Positions 36,135-46,482 of a DNA stretch of 64,000 nt are shown piece by piece. Each line of letters begins with the position of its first letter. Position 1 is the stretch's first letter. Source of the stretch: Arthrobacter pigmenti. GTDB lineage: Bacteria > Actinomycetota > Actinomycetes > Actinomycetales > Micrococcaceae. Under the pieces are notes generated by a model. It made no database searches. It had not been told where the DNA came from and was given only the letters and a program-made list of their open reading frames with translations. The stretch spans positions 1,674,001 through 1,738,000 of the forward strand of contig NZ_JAATJL010000001.1 in the NCBI RefSeq assembly GCF_011927905.1. The letters run 5' to 3'. The translations under genes and the position numbers were made by a program.

Positions 36135-37382
36135 ATGCCCACAGAGCCCACAGCAACAGGGCGGCACGTTCGAGAGGTTGTCTTTGTTGACGGCGTAAGG
36201 ACGCCCTTCGGCAAGGCCGGCGAGAAGGGAATCCACGCGGGAACCAGGGCTGATGACCTTGTCGTCAAATGCATTCGCGAACTTCTGCGCCGCAATCCGT
36301 CGCTTCCCCCGGAACGCATCGACGACATCGCGATCGCCGCAACAACCCAGACCGGCGATCAGGGACTCACAATCGGACGAACGGCCGCCCTGCTCGCCGG
36401 GCTGCCGCGAACGGTCCCGGGATTCGCTATCGACCGGATGTGTGCGGGCGCCATGACCGCTGTGACCACCACAGCTTCGGGCATCGCCTTCGGAGCCTAT
36501 GACGTCGTTGTGGCCGGCGGCGTTGAGCACATGGGCCACCATCCGATGGGCGCCGGGACCGATCCCAACCCCCGGTTCCTCACGGAGAAGCTTGTGGATC
36601 CGGCGGCACTCAATATGGGCAACACTGCGGAGAACCTGCACGATCGCTTCCCTGCGGTTACCAAGGAGCGTGCTGATTCCTATGCCGTCGCGAGTCAGGC
36701 GAAACTCGCCGAAGCCTACGGCAACAACCGGATCCAGCCCGACCTCGTCCCCGTTGCGGGGAGGAAGCCCGGTTCGGGCTGGACATTGCACCACACGGAC
36801 GAGCCCCCTCGACCCGGCACATCGCTGGAGGATCTCGCTTCGCTTCGCACCCCGTTCCGCCCGCATGGGCGGGTCACAGCCGGCAACGCAGCAGGGCTGA
36901 ACGACGGCGCGACGGCGGCCCTGCTCGCCTCCTCCGACGCCGCGGCCGAGCTGGGCTTGCCGGTGAAAATGCGGCTGGTCTCCTATGCCTTCGCGGGCGT
37001 AGAACCCGAAGTAATGGGAATCGGGCCAGTTCCCGCCACGGAAAAGGCACTGCGCCAGGCGGGGTTGCGCATTGAGGACATCGGCCTGTTCGAGATCAAT
37101 GAGGCCTTCGCCGTTCAAGTGCTTTCGTTCCTGGATCACTTCGGCATCACCGACGATGATCCGAGGGTCAACCGCTATGGAGGCGCGATTGCCGTCGGGC
37201 ATCCCCTGGCCTCCTCGGGAGTGCGTCTGATGACCCAACTCGCTCGCCAGTTCGAGGAGGATCCCAGCGTGCGATACGGAATGACCACCATGTGCGTGGG
37301 ATTGGGAATGGGTGGGACCGTCATCTGGGAGAACCCTCATCACGCAGACTACTCGCTGAAGATGTCGGAGGACGCAGCATGA
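36135..37382 (+). CDS. fadA: Acetyl-CoA C-acyltransferase (thiolase)
   Basis: 415 aa. Catalyses the last step of beta-oxidation. Nucleophilic Cys in DRMCAGAMTAV (about residue 101), His in GGAIAVGHPLASSG and the acid/base Cys in TTMCVGLGMGG are intact. The last codons contain the ATG of the next gene (ATGA overlap), as in fadA-fadB units that encode the trifunctional complex in Gram-positive actinobacteria. GATGAGGAGCG supplies a ribosome binding site about 7 nt before the ATG. Confidence 0.95.
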   Translation: MPTEPTATGRHVREVVFVDGVRTPFGKAGEKGIHAGTRADDLVVKCIRELLRRNPSLPPERIDDIAIAATTQTGDQGLTIGRTAALLAGLPRTVPGFAIDRMCAGAMTAVTTTASGIAFGAYDVVVAGGVEHMGHHPMGAGTDPNPRFLTEKLVDPAALNMGNTAENLHDRFPAVTKERADSYAVASQAKLAEAYGNNRIQPDLVPVAGRKPGSGWTLHHTDEPPRPGTSLEDLASLRTPFRPHGRVTAGNAAGLNDGATAALLASSDAAAELGLPVKMRLVSYAFAGVEPEVMGIGPVPATEKALRQAGLRIEDIGLFEINEAFAVQVLSFLDHFGITDDDPRVNRYGGAIAVGHPLASSGVRLMTQLARQFEEDPSVRYGMTTMCVGLGMGGTVIWENPHHADYSLKMSEDAA

Positions 37383-39490
37383 GTTTTGATCGCTTCGAAG
37401 AACTGGCCGCGCTTGTACCCGATGAAGTGGTGACCCACTCGCTGGTGCAGGATGTCGAGCTACCAGGCGGCGCCGGGATCATGGCGCTGATAACGCTGGA
37501 CAACGGGCTGGACCACAACAAACCAACCACCCTCGGGCCCAACACGCTCATCGAGTTCGGTCGCACCCTGGAATCGCTGCAGAAACGCGCGGGTGCGGGC
37601 GAGCTGGTCGCCGTCGGGCTGACCGGCAAGCCCTATTTCCTCGCCGCAGGCGCCGATCTGTCAACGGTGAAATCACTGAAGGCGGCCGAGCATGGCCGCC
37701 TCATGGCCGAGCTTGGCCACTCTGCGTACAACCTGCTCGGCGATCTGGGTGTGCCGAGCTTCGCCTTCATCAACGGTGTTGCCTTGGGCGGCGGGTTGGA
37801 AATTGCACTCGCGGCCACCTATCGCACAGTCTCGACCGGAGCTTCCGGTATCGGATTGCCGGAGGCTTTCATCGGGTTGGTCCCGGGCTGGGGCGGCGTG
37901 TATCGGCTGCCCCGTCTCACCGGCCCGGCTGCGGCGTTGAAGGTGATGATTGAAAACCCGCTCAGCAACAACCGCATGCTGGACGGCCGCGCGGCATATG
38001 ACATCGGCATCGCTGATGCGCTCTTTGAGCCGGCCGATTTCCTGGAGCAGTCGCTTCAGTGGGCCCTGGGAGTGCTCTCGGATGCTTCTTCCGTCCAGGC
38101 GCGTCGCGCCGAGCTGTCCCGCCATGACGACGGCGAGTGGAAGGCTACCGTGGCGGCAGGGCGTGCCTTCGTCGAGTCGAAGACGGGAAACGCTGCCCCC
38201 GCGCCCGGAAAGGTGCTGGACCTGTTTGAGGCGGCCCAGCACCGAACGCGCGAAGAATCCGCGGCCGCCGAATGCGAGGCACTCACGGAACTGATGCAGT
38301 CGCCCCAGTTCCACGCCACAGTGTATGCCTTCCTGGACCTGGTCCAGAAACGGGCCAAGCGTCCCGCCGGCGCACCCGACGCAGCCCTGGCACGGCCGGT
38401 TACCAAGGTGGGCGTGGTTGGTGCCGGATTGATGGCGAGCCAGCTTGCACTGCTTTTCGCGCGGCAGCTTCGCGTTCCGGTTGTGCTTACCGATATAGAC
38501 CAGTCGCGGGTGGACAAGGGCGTGGGCTGGGTGCACGGCGAAGCGGAGAAGCTGCTCGCGAAGAAGCGCCTGTCCGCTGACGGCGCCAATCGGATCAAGG
38601 GACTGGTATCCGGGTCCGTATCGAAAGCAGCCTTCGCCGACGCTGACTTCGTTATCGAAGCGGTGTTTGAAGAACTTCAGGTGAAGAAGACCGTGTTTGC
38701 GGAGGTGGAGGAGGTCGTTTCACCCGAATGCATCCTCGCCACCAACACGTCGTCCCTTTCCGTTGCAGCGATGGCCGAGAACCTCAAGCACCCCGAGCGC
38801 GTGGTGGGTTTCCACTTCTTCAACCCTGTGGCTGCAATGCCGCTGCTGGAGGTGGTGAATGCTCCGCACACCAGCCAGGAAGTCCTCGCTACCGCGTTCG
38901 CGGCGGCAAAGGAACTCAAGAAGTCCGCGGTGCTCGTGAAGGATGCGCCGGCATTTGTGGTCAATCGAATTCTCGGCCGCATGTTCGGCGAAATCACCGC
39001 AGTCTTCGATGAGGGAACGGATGCCGCCACCGCGGATAATGCGCTGCGCCCGATGGGCCTTCCTATGACACCGTTCAAACTCCTGGCCCTCGTAGGGCTA
39101 CCCGTTGGACAGCATGTACAGGAATCGTTGAACGACGCTTTCGGCGACCGCTTCCATCTGTCGAAGAACCAACAGCGGCTTATTGACGCCGGGAAGCAGG
39201 GGCTGTGGGAAAAGGACGACTCGGGCAACGACGTCGTGCCGGAAGAAACCCTTGCGCTGCTTGAGTTTGGTTCATCGCCCTCGACCAGCGAGGAAGTGCT
39301 GCGGCGCACCCAGGACGCGCTCGCGGATGAGATTGGCCGAATGCTCAGCGAGGGCGTGGTTGCCGCTCCCCAGGATATTGACCTCTGCATGATCCTTGGC
39401 GCTGGCTGGCCCATGCATCTTGGCGGTATCACCCCCTACCTCGACCGGGTGGGTGCGTCGGATCGTGTGAACGGCCGAACGTTCCACTAA
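37379..39490 (+). CDS. fadB: Fatty-acid oxidation complex alpha subunit (enoyl-CoA hydratase / 3-hydroxyacyl-CoA dehydrogenase)
   Basis: 703 aa from the ATG inside the fadA stop. N-terminal crotonase domain (about residues 20-230) with oxyanion-hole segments AGADLSTVK and NGVALGGGLEIALA and Glu in GLPEAFIGLVPGWGG. The NAD-binding domain starts near residue 340 (KVGVVGAGLMASQLALLFAR), followed by the 3HCDH C-terminal domain with FHFFNPVAAMPLLEVV. It hydrates enoyl-CoA and oxidises 3-hydroxyacyl-CoA, handing the product to the thiolase. Confidence 0.95.
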   Translation: MSFDRFEELAALVPDEVVTHSLVQDVELPGGAGIMALITLDNGLDHNKPTTLGPNTLIEFGRTLESLQKRAGAGELVAVGLTGKPYFLAAGADLSTVKSLKAAEHGRLMAELGHSAYNLLGDLGVPSFAFINGVALGGGLEIALAATYRTVSTGASGIGLPEAFIGLVPGWGGVYRLPRLTGPAAALKVMIENPLSNNRMLDGRAAYDIGIADALFEPADFLEQSLQWALGVLSDASSVQARRAELSRHDDGEWKATVAAGRAFVESKTGNAAPAPGKVLDLFEAAQHRTREESAAAECEALTELMQSPQFHATVYAFLDLVQKRAKRPAGAPDAALARPVTKVGVVGAGLMASQLALLFARQLRVPVVLTDIDQSRVDKGVGWVHGEAEKLLAKKRLSADGANRIKGLVSGSVSKAAFADADFVIEAVFEELQVKKTVFAEVEEVVSPECILATNTSSLSVAAMAENLKHPERVVGFHFFNPVAAMPLLEVVNAPHTSQEVLATAFAAAKELKKSAVLVKDAPAFVVNRILGRMFGEITAVFDEGTDAATADNALRPMGLPMTPFKLLALVGLPVGQHVQESLNDAFGDRFHLSKNQQRLIDAGKQGLWEKDDSGNDVVPEETLALLEFGSSPSTSEEVLRRTQDALADEIGRMLSEGVVAAPQDIDLCMILGAGWPMHLGGITPYLDRVGASDRVNGRTFH

Positions 39491-39507
39491 TCCCTCATCG
39501 CGTTGGC

Positions 39508-39545
39508 GGCAATAACGGATTCCATTCTGTAGAAGCGTTGTTGCC
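39508..39545 (+). terminator. Hairpin after fadB
   Basis: GGCAATAACG pairs with CGTTGTTGCC (one G-T wobble) across an 18-nt loop, in the 78-bp gap between fadB and the convergent aldo/keto reductase. No U-run follows. Confidence 0.4.
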
Positions 39546-39568
39546 GGCCGCTCGATGCGTGCCTGGCG

Positions 39569-40528
39569 TCAGTTCGCCGGAAAGATCCTGTCCAGCTCCT
39601 CAAGGTCTGCCTCCGTGGGGACCCAGCTGACAGCCTCCGCGTTCTGCCTGACCTGCTCCGGTTTCGTAGCCCCGGCGATCACGCTGGCTACGGTGGGCCG
39701 GCTCGCCAGCCAGGAGAACGCCACCTGGAGCTCGGTCAGGGAGCGGGCCCGCGCGTAGGCGCTGAAATCGGCGAGCTGATCCCAGTCCGCCTGATCGAGC
39801 AGATTTGTGCGGGAATGCGTCAACCGGCTCCCCGCAGGAGCGCTACCCGCCCCGTACTTCCCCGTGAGGAGGCCGTTGGCGAGGGGGAAGTAGGGCAGGA
39901 GACCGAGGCCGTAAGCGGCCGCGGCCGGGACAACCTCACGTTCCACCCTGCGTTCCAGCAGGTTGTAGTGGTTCTGCGCTGAGATAAACCGGGTACGCCC
40001 GAGTTGGCGGGCGACGTACTCGGCTTCAGCGACCTGCCAGCCCGCAAAATTTGAGTGCCCGATGTACCGGACCTTGCCGCTCTGTACGAGGTGGTCCAGC
40101 GCGGACAGCGTCTCATCGATCGGCGTTGCGGCGTCGGGCGCGTGGTACTGGTAGAGGTCGATCCATTCAGTGTTCAACCGTTTCAGGGAAGCTTCGACAG
40201 CCCGGATGATGTATCGGCGCGAGCCTCGGGCAGCCCAGTCCGGCCCGTTGGCGCCCTTCAGGTCCAGCCCAAACTTGGTTGCCAGAACGACGTCGTCCCG
40301 GTTGCGCCCCAGCGCCCTGCCGAGCATCTCCTCGCTCAGCCCGGGCGTCCGGCCGTAGGAGTCAGCTACGTCGAACAGGGTGATGCCCGCTTCAACCGCG
40401 GCGCTGATGACGGCGTTGGCGCCTCGTTGCGATTCCGACGGCGTTCCCGGCCGGCCAAGGTTGTTACACCCCAGGCCGACCACCGAAACGCTCAATCCAG
40501 ATGTGCCAAGTCTCCGGTATTCAGTCAT
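39569..40528 (-). CDS. Aldo/keto reductase
   Basis: 319 aa TIM-barrel NADPH oxidoreductase. The tetrad Asp-Tyr-Lys-His appears as DVADSYG (Asp, Tyr), ATKFGLD (Lys) and YIGHSNFAG region; the C-terminal cofactor segment SVIAGATKPEQVRQNAEAV is typical of the YakC/AKR11-like group. The reaction partner is unknown. A TAGGCT -10 box lies seven bases before the ATG at 40528, in the 17-bp gap to ndk, suggesting it is transcribed as a separate leaderless mRNA. Confidence 0.9.
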   Translation of the reverse strand: MTEYRRLGTSGLSVSVVGLGCNNLGRPGTPSESQRGANAVISAAVEAGITLFDVADSYGRTPGLSEEMLGRALGRNRDDVVLATKFGLDLKGANGPDWAARGSRRYIIRAVEASLKRLNTEWIDLYQYHAPDAATPIDETLSALDHLVQSGKVRYIGHSNFAGWQVAEAEYVARQLGRTRFISAQNHYNLLERRVEREVVPAAAAYGLGLLPYFPLANGLLTGKYGAGSAPAGSRLTHSRTNLLDQADWDQLADFSAYARARSLTELQVAFSWLASRPTVASVIAGATKPEQVRQNAEAVSWVPTEADLEELDRIFPAN

Positions 40529-40535
40529 GCGCTCA

Positions 40536-40541
40536 AGCCTA
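40536..40541 (-). promoter_or_regulatory. -10 box for leaderless aldo/keto reductase
   Basis: TAGGCT on the minus strand, seven bases before the ATG at 40528, immediately past the ndk stop. Confidence 0.5.
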
Positions 40542-40545
40542 CGGG

Positions 40546-40962
40546 TCAGCTGAACCAGATGCCGATTTCCTTTTCGGCGGACTCCACGGAATCCGATCCG
40601 TGCACGAGGTTCTGCTGCACCTTCAGCCCCCAGTCACGGCCGAAATCGCCACGGATGGTGCCGGGTGCCGCCGTCGTCGGTTCCGTTGCTCCGGCGAGTG
40701 AGCGGAAGCCCTCGATCACACGTTCACCCTCAAAGACGGCCGCAACAATGGGCCCGCTGAGCATGAACTCGACGAGCGGTTCGTAGAACGGCTTGCCGAC
40801 GTGCTCGGCGTAGTGGGCTTCGAGCTTCTCCCGTGTGGCGGAAACAAGCGACAGATCGATCAGCCTGTATCCCTTGGCCTCAACCCGCGCGAGGATTTTC
40901 CCGCTCAGTCCTCGGGAGACGCCGTCGGGCTTGACCAGTACCAGGGTGCGCTCAGCACTCAT
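40546..40962 (-). CDS. ndk: Nucleoside diphosphate kinase
   Basis: 138 aa from ATG 40962 (MSAERTLVLVKPDGVSRGL). It exchanges gamma-phosphate between NTPs and NDPs. The catalytic His sits in NLVHGSDSVESAEKEIGIWF; the canonical RNxxHGSDS is RxxQQNLVHGSDS here. AGAGG lies about 8 nt upstream. It is 81 nt downstream of the DUF4233 gene, the same folC-DUF4233-ndk order as in M. tuberculosis (Rv2447c-Rv2445c). Confidence 0.96.
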   Translation of the reverse strand: MSAERTLVLVKPDGVSRGLSGKILARVEAKGYRLIDLSLVSATREKLEAHYAEHVGKPFYEPLVEFMLSGPIVAAVFEGERVIEGFRSLAGATEPTTAAPGTIRGDFGRDWGLKVQQNLVHGSDSVESAEKEIGIWFS

Positions 40963-41043
40963 CGAACAACCTCTTTCCACGTTGATGCGGCCGGTGTACC
41001 CGGCCCGTTTCCACCGTTGACTCTACTAAACGCAGGAGGCGTA

Positions 41044-41490
41044 CTACGCCCCGTCTGCCTGCTCGGGGTGTGCGCGCTCCCATTCGGCCTGCTGCCTGTC
41101 GCGTTCAACGTTCTCGCGATCCAGCCTGGCGCCTGTCCTGATCCCGTACAGCCAGGTCAGGGCAAACAGGACTCCGACCACGAACATCATCGGTTCAGCG
41201 ATTCCCGTCAGGATGATCAGTCCCTGCAGTATCCAGCCCAGGAGGATACCGTACGGTTTGGTCAGCAGGGCGCAGGAGAAAATCAGCACCGCACTCAGTC
41301 CCAGGCCAACTCCGAGGATGACCCCGACGGGAATCTCGTCGCCGCGCAGCCCGAACACTACGAGAGTGGCGAAGAGAACCACGAACGCTTCTAGGAGCAG
41401 CACCGTGGAGGCGAACATCACCTTCACTGAACGGCGTTTCTTCGGCATGCCGGGGCGCCATTGACGCTGTGCCTTGGTCTGTCGAACCAT
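41044..41490 (-). CDS. DUF4233 membrane protein
   Basis: 148 aa. Four hydrophobic segments (about residues 23-45, 52-73, 78-98, 99-118) with positively charged N-terminus (MVRQTKAQRQWRPGMPKKRR) and a charged C-terminal tail. Function unknown; the family is almost always between folC and ndk in actinobacteria. I chose the second ATG (41490), because GGAG at 41497-41500 has 6-nt spacing to it but none to the ATG at 41496. The ribosome binding site overlaps the folC stop. Confidence 0.88.
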   Translation of the reverse strand: MVRQTKAQRQWRPGMPKKRRSVKVMFASTVLLLEAFVVLFATLVVFGLRGDEIPVGVILGVGLGLSAVLIFSCALLTKPYGILLGWILQGLIILTGIAEPMMFVVGVLFALTWLYGIRTGARLDRENVERDRQQAEWERAHPEQADGA

Positions 41491-41499
41491 CGCCATCTC

Positions 41500-42885
41500 C
41501 TACTTGCCGAGCAGGGTGCGGGCTTCGCCCACCACCGTGATTGAACCGGTCACGAGAACTCCGCCCCCACCGAGATCCCCGTCTGCCTCGGCCGTCATGA
41601 CTGCCCATTCGAGCGCATCGTCGAGGCGTTCGGCGATGTGTATGCGTTCGTCGGCGAACCCCGCCGCGAGCGCTTCCCGGCGCAACTCCTCCGGCGGAAT
41701 CGCGCGGGGGGAGGTTGACTGGGTGAGGCACACGTCCTCCAGAATGCCACCGAGTTCCTCGTGCAGCTCCGCAAGGATGGCGCCGGCGTCCTTGTCCCTG
41801 AGTACGCCGATCACCAGGACCAGCTTGCTGAACTCGAACGCCTCGTTGATGGCCTTGGCCGAGGCGCGGGCGCCCGCAGCATTGTGTGCCGCGTCGATCA
41901 GGATGCTCGGCGCCGTCCTCACGAGCTCGAGCCTCCCGGGAGAGGTCACCGATTCGAGCCCGGCACGGACGACGTCGGCATCGAGCTCCCTGGTGCCCCC
42001 GCCAAGGAACGCCTCCACGGCTGCAATGGCTACTGCTGCGTTCTGGGCCTGATGCTCGCCGTGCAGCGGAAGCAACACCTCGGAATACCGGCCGGCGATA
42101 CCCGACACTGAGATTTGCTGGCCGCCAACAGCGATCCGACGCTCCTCCACCCCGAACTCCACTCCCTGGAAACGGAACTCGACACCGGCCTCACGGGCCC
42201 TCTCAAGGAGCACCTGAGCGGCGTCCTGCGGCTGCGCGGCGCTGACCAGGAATCCACCGGGCTTGATGATCCCGGCCTTCTCTACAGCGATGTCGCCCGG
42301 TGTGTCCCCCAGCAGCTCTGTGTGATCGAGCGAGATCGGCGTCACCACCGCCACTGCTCCATCTCCCACGTTCGTGGCGTCCGTGATGCCGCCCAGCCCG
42401 ACTTCGATCACGGCCACATCCACCGGCTCATCAGCGAAGACCGCGAACGCAAGGATGGTCACGCACTCGAAATAGGTCAACCGGGGCTCACCCGCGGCGT
42501 CCAGTTCACCGTCGACGATCTCCAGGTAGGGGCGGATCTCGTCCCAGATCCGGACGAAGGTCTCGTCCGCTACCGGCTCGCCGTCAATACTGATCCGCTC
42601 CGTCACGCGCGTGAGGTGGGGACTGGTATAACGCCCGGTTCGCAGGTCGTGTGCGCGCAGGATCCCCTCGATCATGCGCGCCGTGGATGTCTTCCCGTTG
42701 GTACCGGTGATGTGGATGATCGGCACTGCCCTGTTCGGTTCGCCGAGGATCTCCATGACCCGGAACAGCGGAGCCATGCGCGGCTCCATCTTGTTTTCGG
42801 GTGCGCGACTCAACAGTTCCGCGTAGACGCTTTCGACGGAGAAGCGGTCGATGCCGCCGTCGGCCTGGTTGTTGTTCTCGCTCAT
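41500..42885 (-). CDS. folC: Dihydrofolate synthase / folylpolyglutamate synthase
   Basis: 461 aa Mur-ligase-fold enzyme that adds glutamate to dihydropteroate and to folates. P-loop [19 protein letters not shown] (about residues 58-76), the omega-loop region [18 protein letters not shown], and [10 protein letters not shown] are visible. It overlaps ileS by 4 bp (ATGA at 42882-42885), placing ileS where most actinobacteria have valS. Confidence 0.95.
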   Translation of the reverse strand: MSENNNQADGGIDRFSVESVYAELLSRAPENKMEPRMAPLFRVMEILGEPNRAVPIIHITGTNGKTSTARMIEGILRAHDLRTGRYTSPHLTRVTERISIDGEPVADETFVRIWDEIRPYLEIVDGELDAAGEPRLTYFECVTILAFAVFADEPVDVAVIEVGLGGITDATNVGDGAVAVVTPISLDHTELLGDTPGDIAVEKAGIIKPGGFLVSAAQPQDAAQVLLERAREAGVEFRFQGVEFGVEERRIAVGGQQISVSGIAGRYSEVLLPLHGEHQAQNAAVAIAAVEAFLGGGTRELDADVVRAGLESVTSPGRLELVRTAPSILIDAAHNAAGARASAKAINEAFEFSKLVLVIGVLRDKDAGAILAELHEELGGILEDVCLTQSTSPRAIPPEELRREALAAGFADERIHIAERLDDALEWAVMTAEADGDLGGGGVLVTGSITVVGEARTLLGK

Positions 42886-45800
42886 GCCTGCCGCACCACC
42901 TTCACCACTACCCCATCCCCTCCGGATGATTCGCCCCTCACCAGCTCCAGTTCGGCGGTCAGAGTCTCCTGCTTGACCAGTTCGGCGTGCACAGAGAGGG
43001 CACCGAGGATCTCCTCCCCCGCCTCCACCGTGGTGAGGACGCGGTCACTGATATGAAGATCCGCATCCCGTCGCGCCTGCTGTATCGAACGGATTACGTC
43101 GCGGGCTGTGCCCTCGGCCGCCAACTCGTCTGTGACGTCTGTGTTCAACACGAGGAAGCCACCGCCCGGCAGCACGCTGACCGCGGAGGAGGATCCGGCG
43201 TCGTCGTTTTCCACGACCGTCTCCAAGGTGTACTCGTTGGGTTCGAGACCGAGTCCTCCGGCGGTGACCGCGCCGTCGTCGTCCACGGACCAGTCCCCGG
43301 CCTTCGCGGCCTTGATCGCGGTCTGAACGTTCTTCCCGAGGCGGGGCCCTGCGGCCCGCGCATTGACCACGAGCTTCCGGGTGATGCCGAATTCTTCGGG
43401 CGAGGCGTCAGCGGAGTCGATCAGCCGGACGGACTTGATGTTCAGTTCATCCGCGATGATTGCGCGGTAGTTGCCTTCCAGCTCGCCTGCGCCAGGGGCC
43501 ACCACGGTCAGCTCGGACAGTGGGAGGCGCACCCGGAGGTTCGCCGCCTTCCGCAGGCTGGAGCCGGTGGAACAGACCTGCCGGGTGCGGTCCATCCGCT
43601 CCACGAGGTCAGTGGCAGAAGCGAACGACGACGACGGCGCCCAGTCCGTCAGGTGCACCGACCTGCCACCCGTCAGTCCCCGCCAGATCTCCTCGGTGAC
43701 CAGGGGCAGCAATGGAGCCGCAACCCGGCACACGGCCTCGAGGCACGTATAGAGCACGTCGAAGGCGTCGGTGTCCTCGTCGAAGAAACGCTGCCGGCCG
43801 CGCCGGACATACCAGTTTGTCAGGGTGTCCAGGTAGCGGCGCAGGGATTCACAGGCGTCACTGATATTGAAGGCGTCGAGCGAGACTGTCATGTCCTCGA
43901 CCAGGTTCCCGGTGTAGGCGAGGATGTAGCGGTCTAACGGGTCGGCCAGTGCCGAAGCCGCCTCGGCCGTCACGGTCCTGGCCTCGTAACCCGCGCCGCC
44001 GGCCGCCGCGTTGGTGTAGAGGCAGAAGAAATGCCACACGTTCCACAGCGGCAGTATGACCTGGCGGACGCCATCGCGGATGCCCTGCTCGGTCACGATC
44101 AGGTTGCCTCCGCGCAGGATCGGCGAGGCCATGAGGAACCAGCGCATGGCGTCGGAACCGTCGCGGTCCAGGACCTCGGACACGTCCGGGTAATTCTGCA
44201 GGCTCTTGGACATCTTCTGTCCGTCCGAACCGAGGACAATGCCGTGGCTGATGACGTTCTTAAACGTTGGCCGGTCGAACAGGGCGGTTGCCAGGATGTG
44301 GAGCGTGTAAAACCAGCCGCGGGTCTGCCCGATGTACTCAACGATGAAGTCGGCCGGGTTGTGGGACTCGAACCAGTCCTCGTTCTGCATCGGGTAGTGC
44401 ACCTGGGCGTAGGGCATCGAGCCGGAGTCGAACCACACGTCCAGTACGTCGGGCACCCTCCGCATGGTGGAGTTTCCGGAAGGGTCATCCGGGTTGGGCC
44501 TGGTCAACTCGTCGATGAACGGGCGGTGCAGGTCCACCTCCCCGGCGGCGTTGCGCGGCAAACGGCCGAAGTCCCGTTCGATCTCCGCAAGCGAGCCGTA
44601 GACGTCGGTCCGCGGGTAGGTGGGATCATCGGAGACCCAGACCGGGATAGGGCTGCCCCAGTAGCGGTTGCGGCTGATCGACCAGTCGCGGGCGTTTTCG
44701 AGCCACTTCCCGAACTGGCCGTCCTTGACGTTCTCCGGGATCCAGTTGATCTGCTGATTCAGCTCAACCATGCGGTCCTTGATTCTCGTCACCTCGACGA
44801 ACCACGAGGACACAGCCCGGTAGATCAGCGGATTGCGGCAGCGCCAGCAGTGTGGGTAGCTGTGGACGTAGCTCGCCTGGCGGACCAGCCGGCCGGCGTC
44901 GCGCAGAACCCGCGTGATGGTCTTGTTGGCGTCGAAGACCTGCAGGCCAACGATGTCGGCCAGCGGACCGTCGTCGAACATGGGAAGAAAACGCGCACCT
45001 TCATCGACCGAGAGGACAACCTGGATTCCGGCCTCCTCGCAGATCCGCTGGTCCTCTTCACCGTAGGCGGGTGACTGGTGGACGATGCCCGTGCCGTCCG
45101 TCGTCGTCACATAGTCCGCCACGAGGAAACGGAACGCGTTGCGGTATCCGCCGCGTTCCGGATCAACGAGGTAGTCCCAGAGCGGCTGGTATGCGAGCCC
45201 CTCAAGTTCAGTTCCCCGGTGGGTACCGACGACGACGGCGCGCGCCTCCTCGGCGGAGGCGTAACCCAGATCCTTGGCGTACCCTCCCAACAGCTCCTCG
45301 GCGATGAGGAACCGACGGCCCTGGACCTCACCGGCGCCGGGAACGATGGCGTAGTGGATGTCCGGCCCGACCGCCAGTGCGGCGTTGGTCGGCAGTGTCC
45401 AGGGCGTGGTGGTCCACGCGAGGGCTTCGACGCCGGCAAGCTCACGTGAGAGGGGGGTATCTCCAGGCACGAGCGGGAAGGTCACCGTGACGGTCTGGTC
45501 CTGGCGGTCCTGGTAGACGTCGTCGTCCATCCGCAGTTCGTGGTTGGACAGCGGCGTCTCGTCCTTCCAGCAATACGGCAGCACGCGGTACCCGTTGTAG
45601 GTCAGACCCTTGGTATGGAGGGTCTTGAAGGCCCAGAGCACGGACTCCATGTACTCGACATTGAGCGTCTTGTAATCGTTCTCGAAGTCCACCCAGCGCG
45701 CCTGGCGCGTCACGTAGTCCCGCCACTCCCCGGCATACTTCATCACCGAGGCGCGGCAGGCATCGTTGAACTTGTCGATGCCCATCGCTTCGATCTGCTT

Positions 45801-46163
45801 CTTGTCGCTCATCCCGAGCTGCTTCATCGCCTCGAGCTCTGCAGGCAAGCCATGCGTGTCCCATCCGAAGCGGCGTTCGACCCGGCGTCCGCGCTGGGTC
45901 TGGTAGCGGCCGACGAGATCCTTGGCGTAACCAGTGAGCAGGTGCCCATAGTGCGGCAGTCCGTTGGCGAAGGGAGGGCCATCGTAGAAGACGAACTCGT
46001 TCGCGCCGTTTTCGCCGGCGTCGCGCTGGTCAATGGAGGCCTGAAAAGTACCGTCTTCGTCCCAGTATTTGAGCACGCGCTGCTCAAGCTCGGGGAACCT
46101 TGGGGAAGCGGACCCGGAGACGGCCGGATCGGCGGCGCTGGCCTTGGGGTAGATCTGTGACAT
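42882..46163 (-). CDS. ileS: Isoleucyl-tRNA synthetase
   Basis: 1093 aa from ATG 46163 ([16 protein letters not shown]). Class I synthetase with the HIGH-equivalent [15 protein letters not shown], the large CP1 editing insertion (about residues 200-440), and KMSKS in [15 protein letters not shown]. The ~1090-residue length and the absence of a C-terminal Cys zinc finger suggest the eukaryote-like IleS2 type. The in-frame extension to 46325 is excluded because it runs through the T-box leader. CAGGACG serves as ribosome binding site. Confidence 0.96.
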   Translation of the reverse strand: MSQIYPKASAADPAVSGSASPRFPELEQRVLKYWDEDGTFQASIDQRDAGENGANEFVFYDGPPFANGLPHYGHLLTGYAKDLVGRYQTQRGRRVERRFGWDTHGLPAELEAMKQLGMSDKKQIEAMGIDKFNDACRASVMKYAGEWRDYVTRQARWVDFENDYKTLNVEYMESVLWAFKTLHTKGLTYNGYRVLPYCWKDETPLSNHELRMDDDVYQDRQDQTVTVTFPLVPGDTPLSRELAGVEALAWTTTPWTLPTNAALAVGPDIHYAIVPGAGEVQGRRFLIAEELLGGYAKDLGYASAEEARAVVVGTHRGTELEGLAYQPLWDYLVDPERGGYRNAFRFLVADYVTTTDGTGIVHQSPAYGEEDQRICEEAGIQVVLSVDEGARFLPMFDDGPLADIVGLQVFDANKTITRVLRDAGRLVRQASYVHSYPHCWRCRNPLIYRAVSSWFVEVTRIKDRMVELNQQINWIPENVKDGQFGKWLENARDWSISRNRYWGSPIPVWVSDDPTYPRTDVYGSLAEIERDFGRLPRNAAGEVDLHRPFIDELTRPNPDDPSGNSTMRRVPDVLDVWFDSGSMPYAQVHYPMQNEDWFESHNPADFIVEYIGQTRGWFYTLHILATALFDRPTFKNVISHGIVLGSDGQKMSKSLQNYPDVSEVLDRDGSDAMRWFLMASPILRGGNLIVTEQGIRDGVRQVILPLWNVWHFFCLYTNAAAGGAGYEARTVTAEAASALADPLDRYILAYTGNLVEDMTVSLDAFNISDACESLRRYLDTLTNWYVRRGRQRFFDEDTDAFDVLYTCLEAVCRVAAPLLPLVTEEIWRGLTGGRSVHLTDWAPSSSFASATDLVERMDRTRQVCSTGSSLRKAANLRVRLPLSELTVVAPGAGELEGNYRAIIADELNIKSVRLIDSADASPEEFGITRKLVVNARAAGPRLGKNVQTAIKAAKAGDWSVDDDGAVTAGGLGLEPNEYTLETVVENDDAGSSSAVSVLPGGGFLVLNTDVTDELAAEGTARDVIRSIQQARRDADLHISDRVLTTVEAGEEILGALSVHAELVKQETLTAELELVRGESSGGDGVVVKVVRQA

Positions 46164-46419
46164 GGTACGTCCTGAAGCTGGCGAATGTGCGACGGGCAAT
46201 GGTGGTTCGCGTGTGCAAGGACGGATTCCCCTGGCCGAAGCCGTGGAAGGACCCGCGGTACCACCTTGCTTGCCCTTCCCTGTTTCCCCGATCTTCACCG
46301 GACACCCAGGCACAGGCCGCTTCATGACTGCTGTGACGGGCTTACCCGTCCGGTTCTACTGGCCCCTGCACGGGGTTTTCTTCCGGAAGCTCACCGGTGA
46401 TTGCCGGGTCGAAGCTGGT
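46164..46419 (-). promoter_or_regulatory. Translational T-box riboswitch of ileS with ultrashort stem I
   Basis: On the minus strand the T-box sequence AAGGTGGTACCGCGG lies at 46267-46253. The specifier ATC (46401-46399) sits in a CAATCA loop closed by CCGG/CCGG, an ultrashort stem I as described for actinobacterial ileS leaders. No terminator follows; instead CGTCCT (46223-46218) and GTCCT (46252-46248) can pair with the AGGACG ribosome binding site (46173-46168), so uncharged tRNA-Ile would free it. A promoter TTCGCC-N18-TAGAAT lies at 46455-46426. This covers the 319-bp gap between ileS and the SDR gene. Confidence 0.92.
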
Positions 46420-46425
46420 GGTTCA

Positions 46426-46455
46426 ATTCTAACGGCCGGCGTAGTTTTCGGCGAA
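46426..46455 (-). promoter_or_regulatory. ileS promoter
   Basis: TTCGCC (46455-46450), 18-bp spacer, TAGAAT (46431-46426) on the minus strand. Transcription would begin near 46419, just ahead of the T-box specifier hairpin. Confidence 0.55.
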
Positions 46456-46482
46456 CCGTGCCGTGCCGCCGTTCAAGCAGCT

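Noticed and set aside
44031-45074. 347-codon frame antisense to ileS
   Set aside because: Shadow of the ileS frame with no independent support.
46164-46325. N-terminal extension of ileS
   Set aside because: It reads through the T-box leader, including the conserved T-box sequence.
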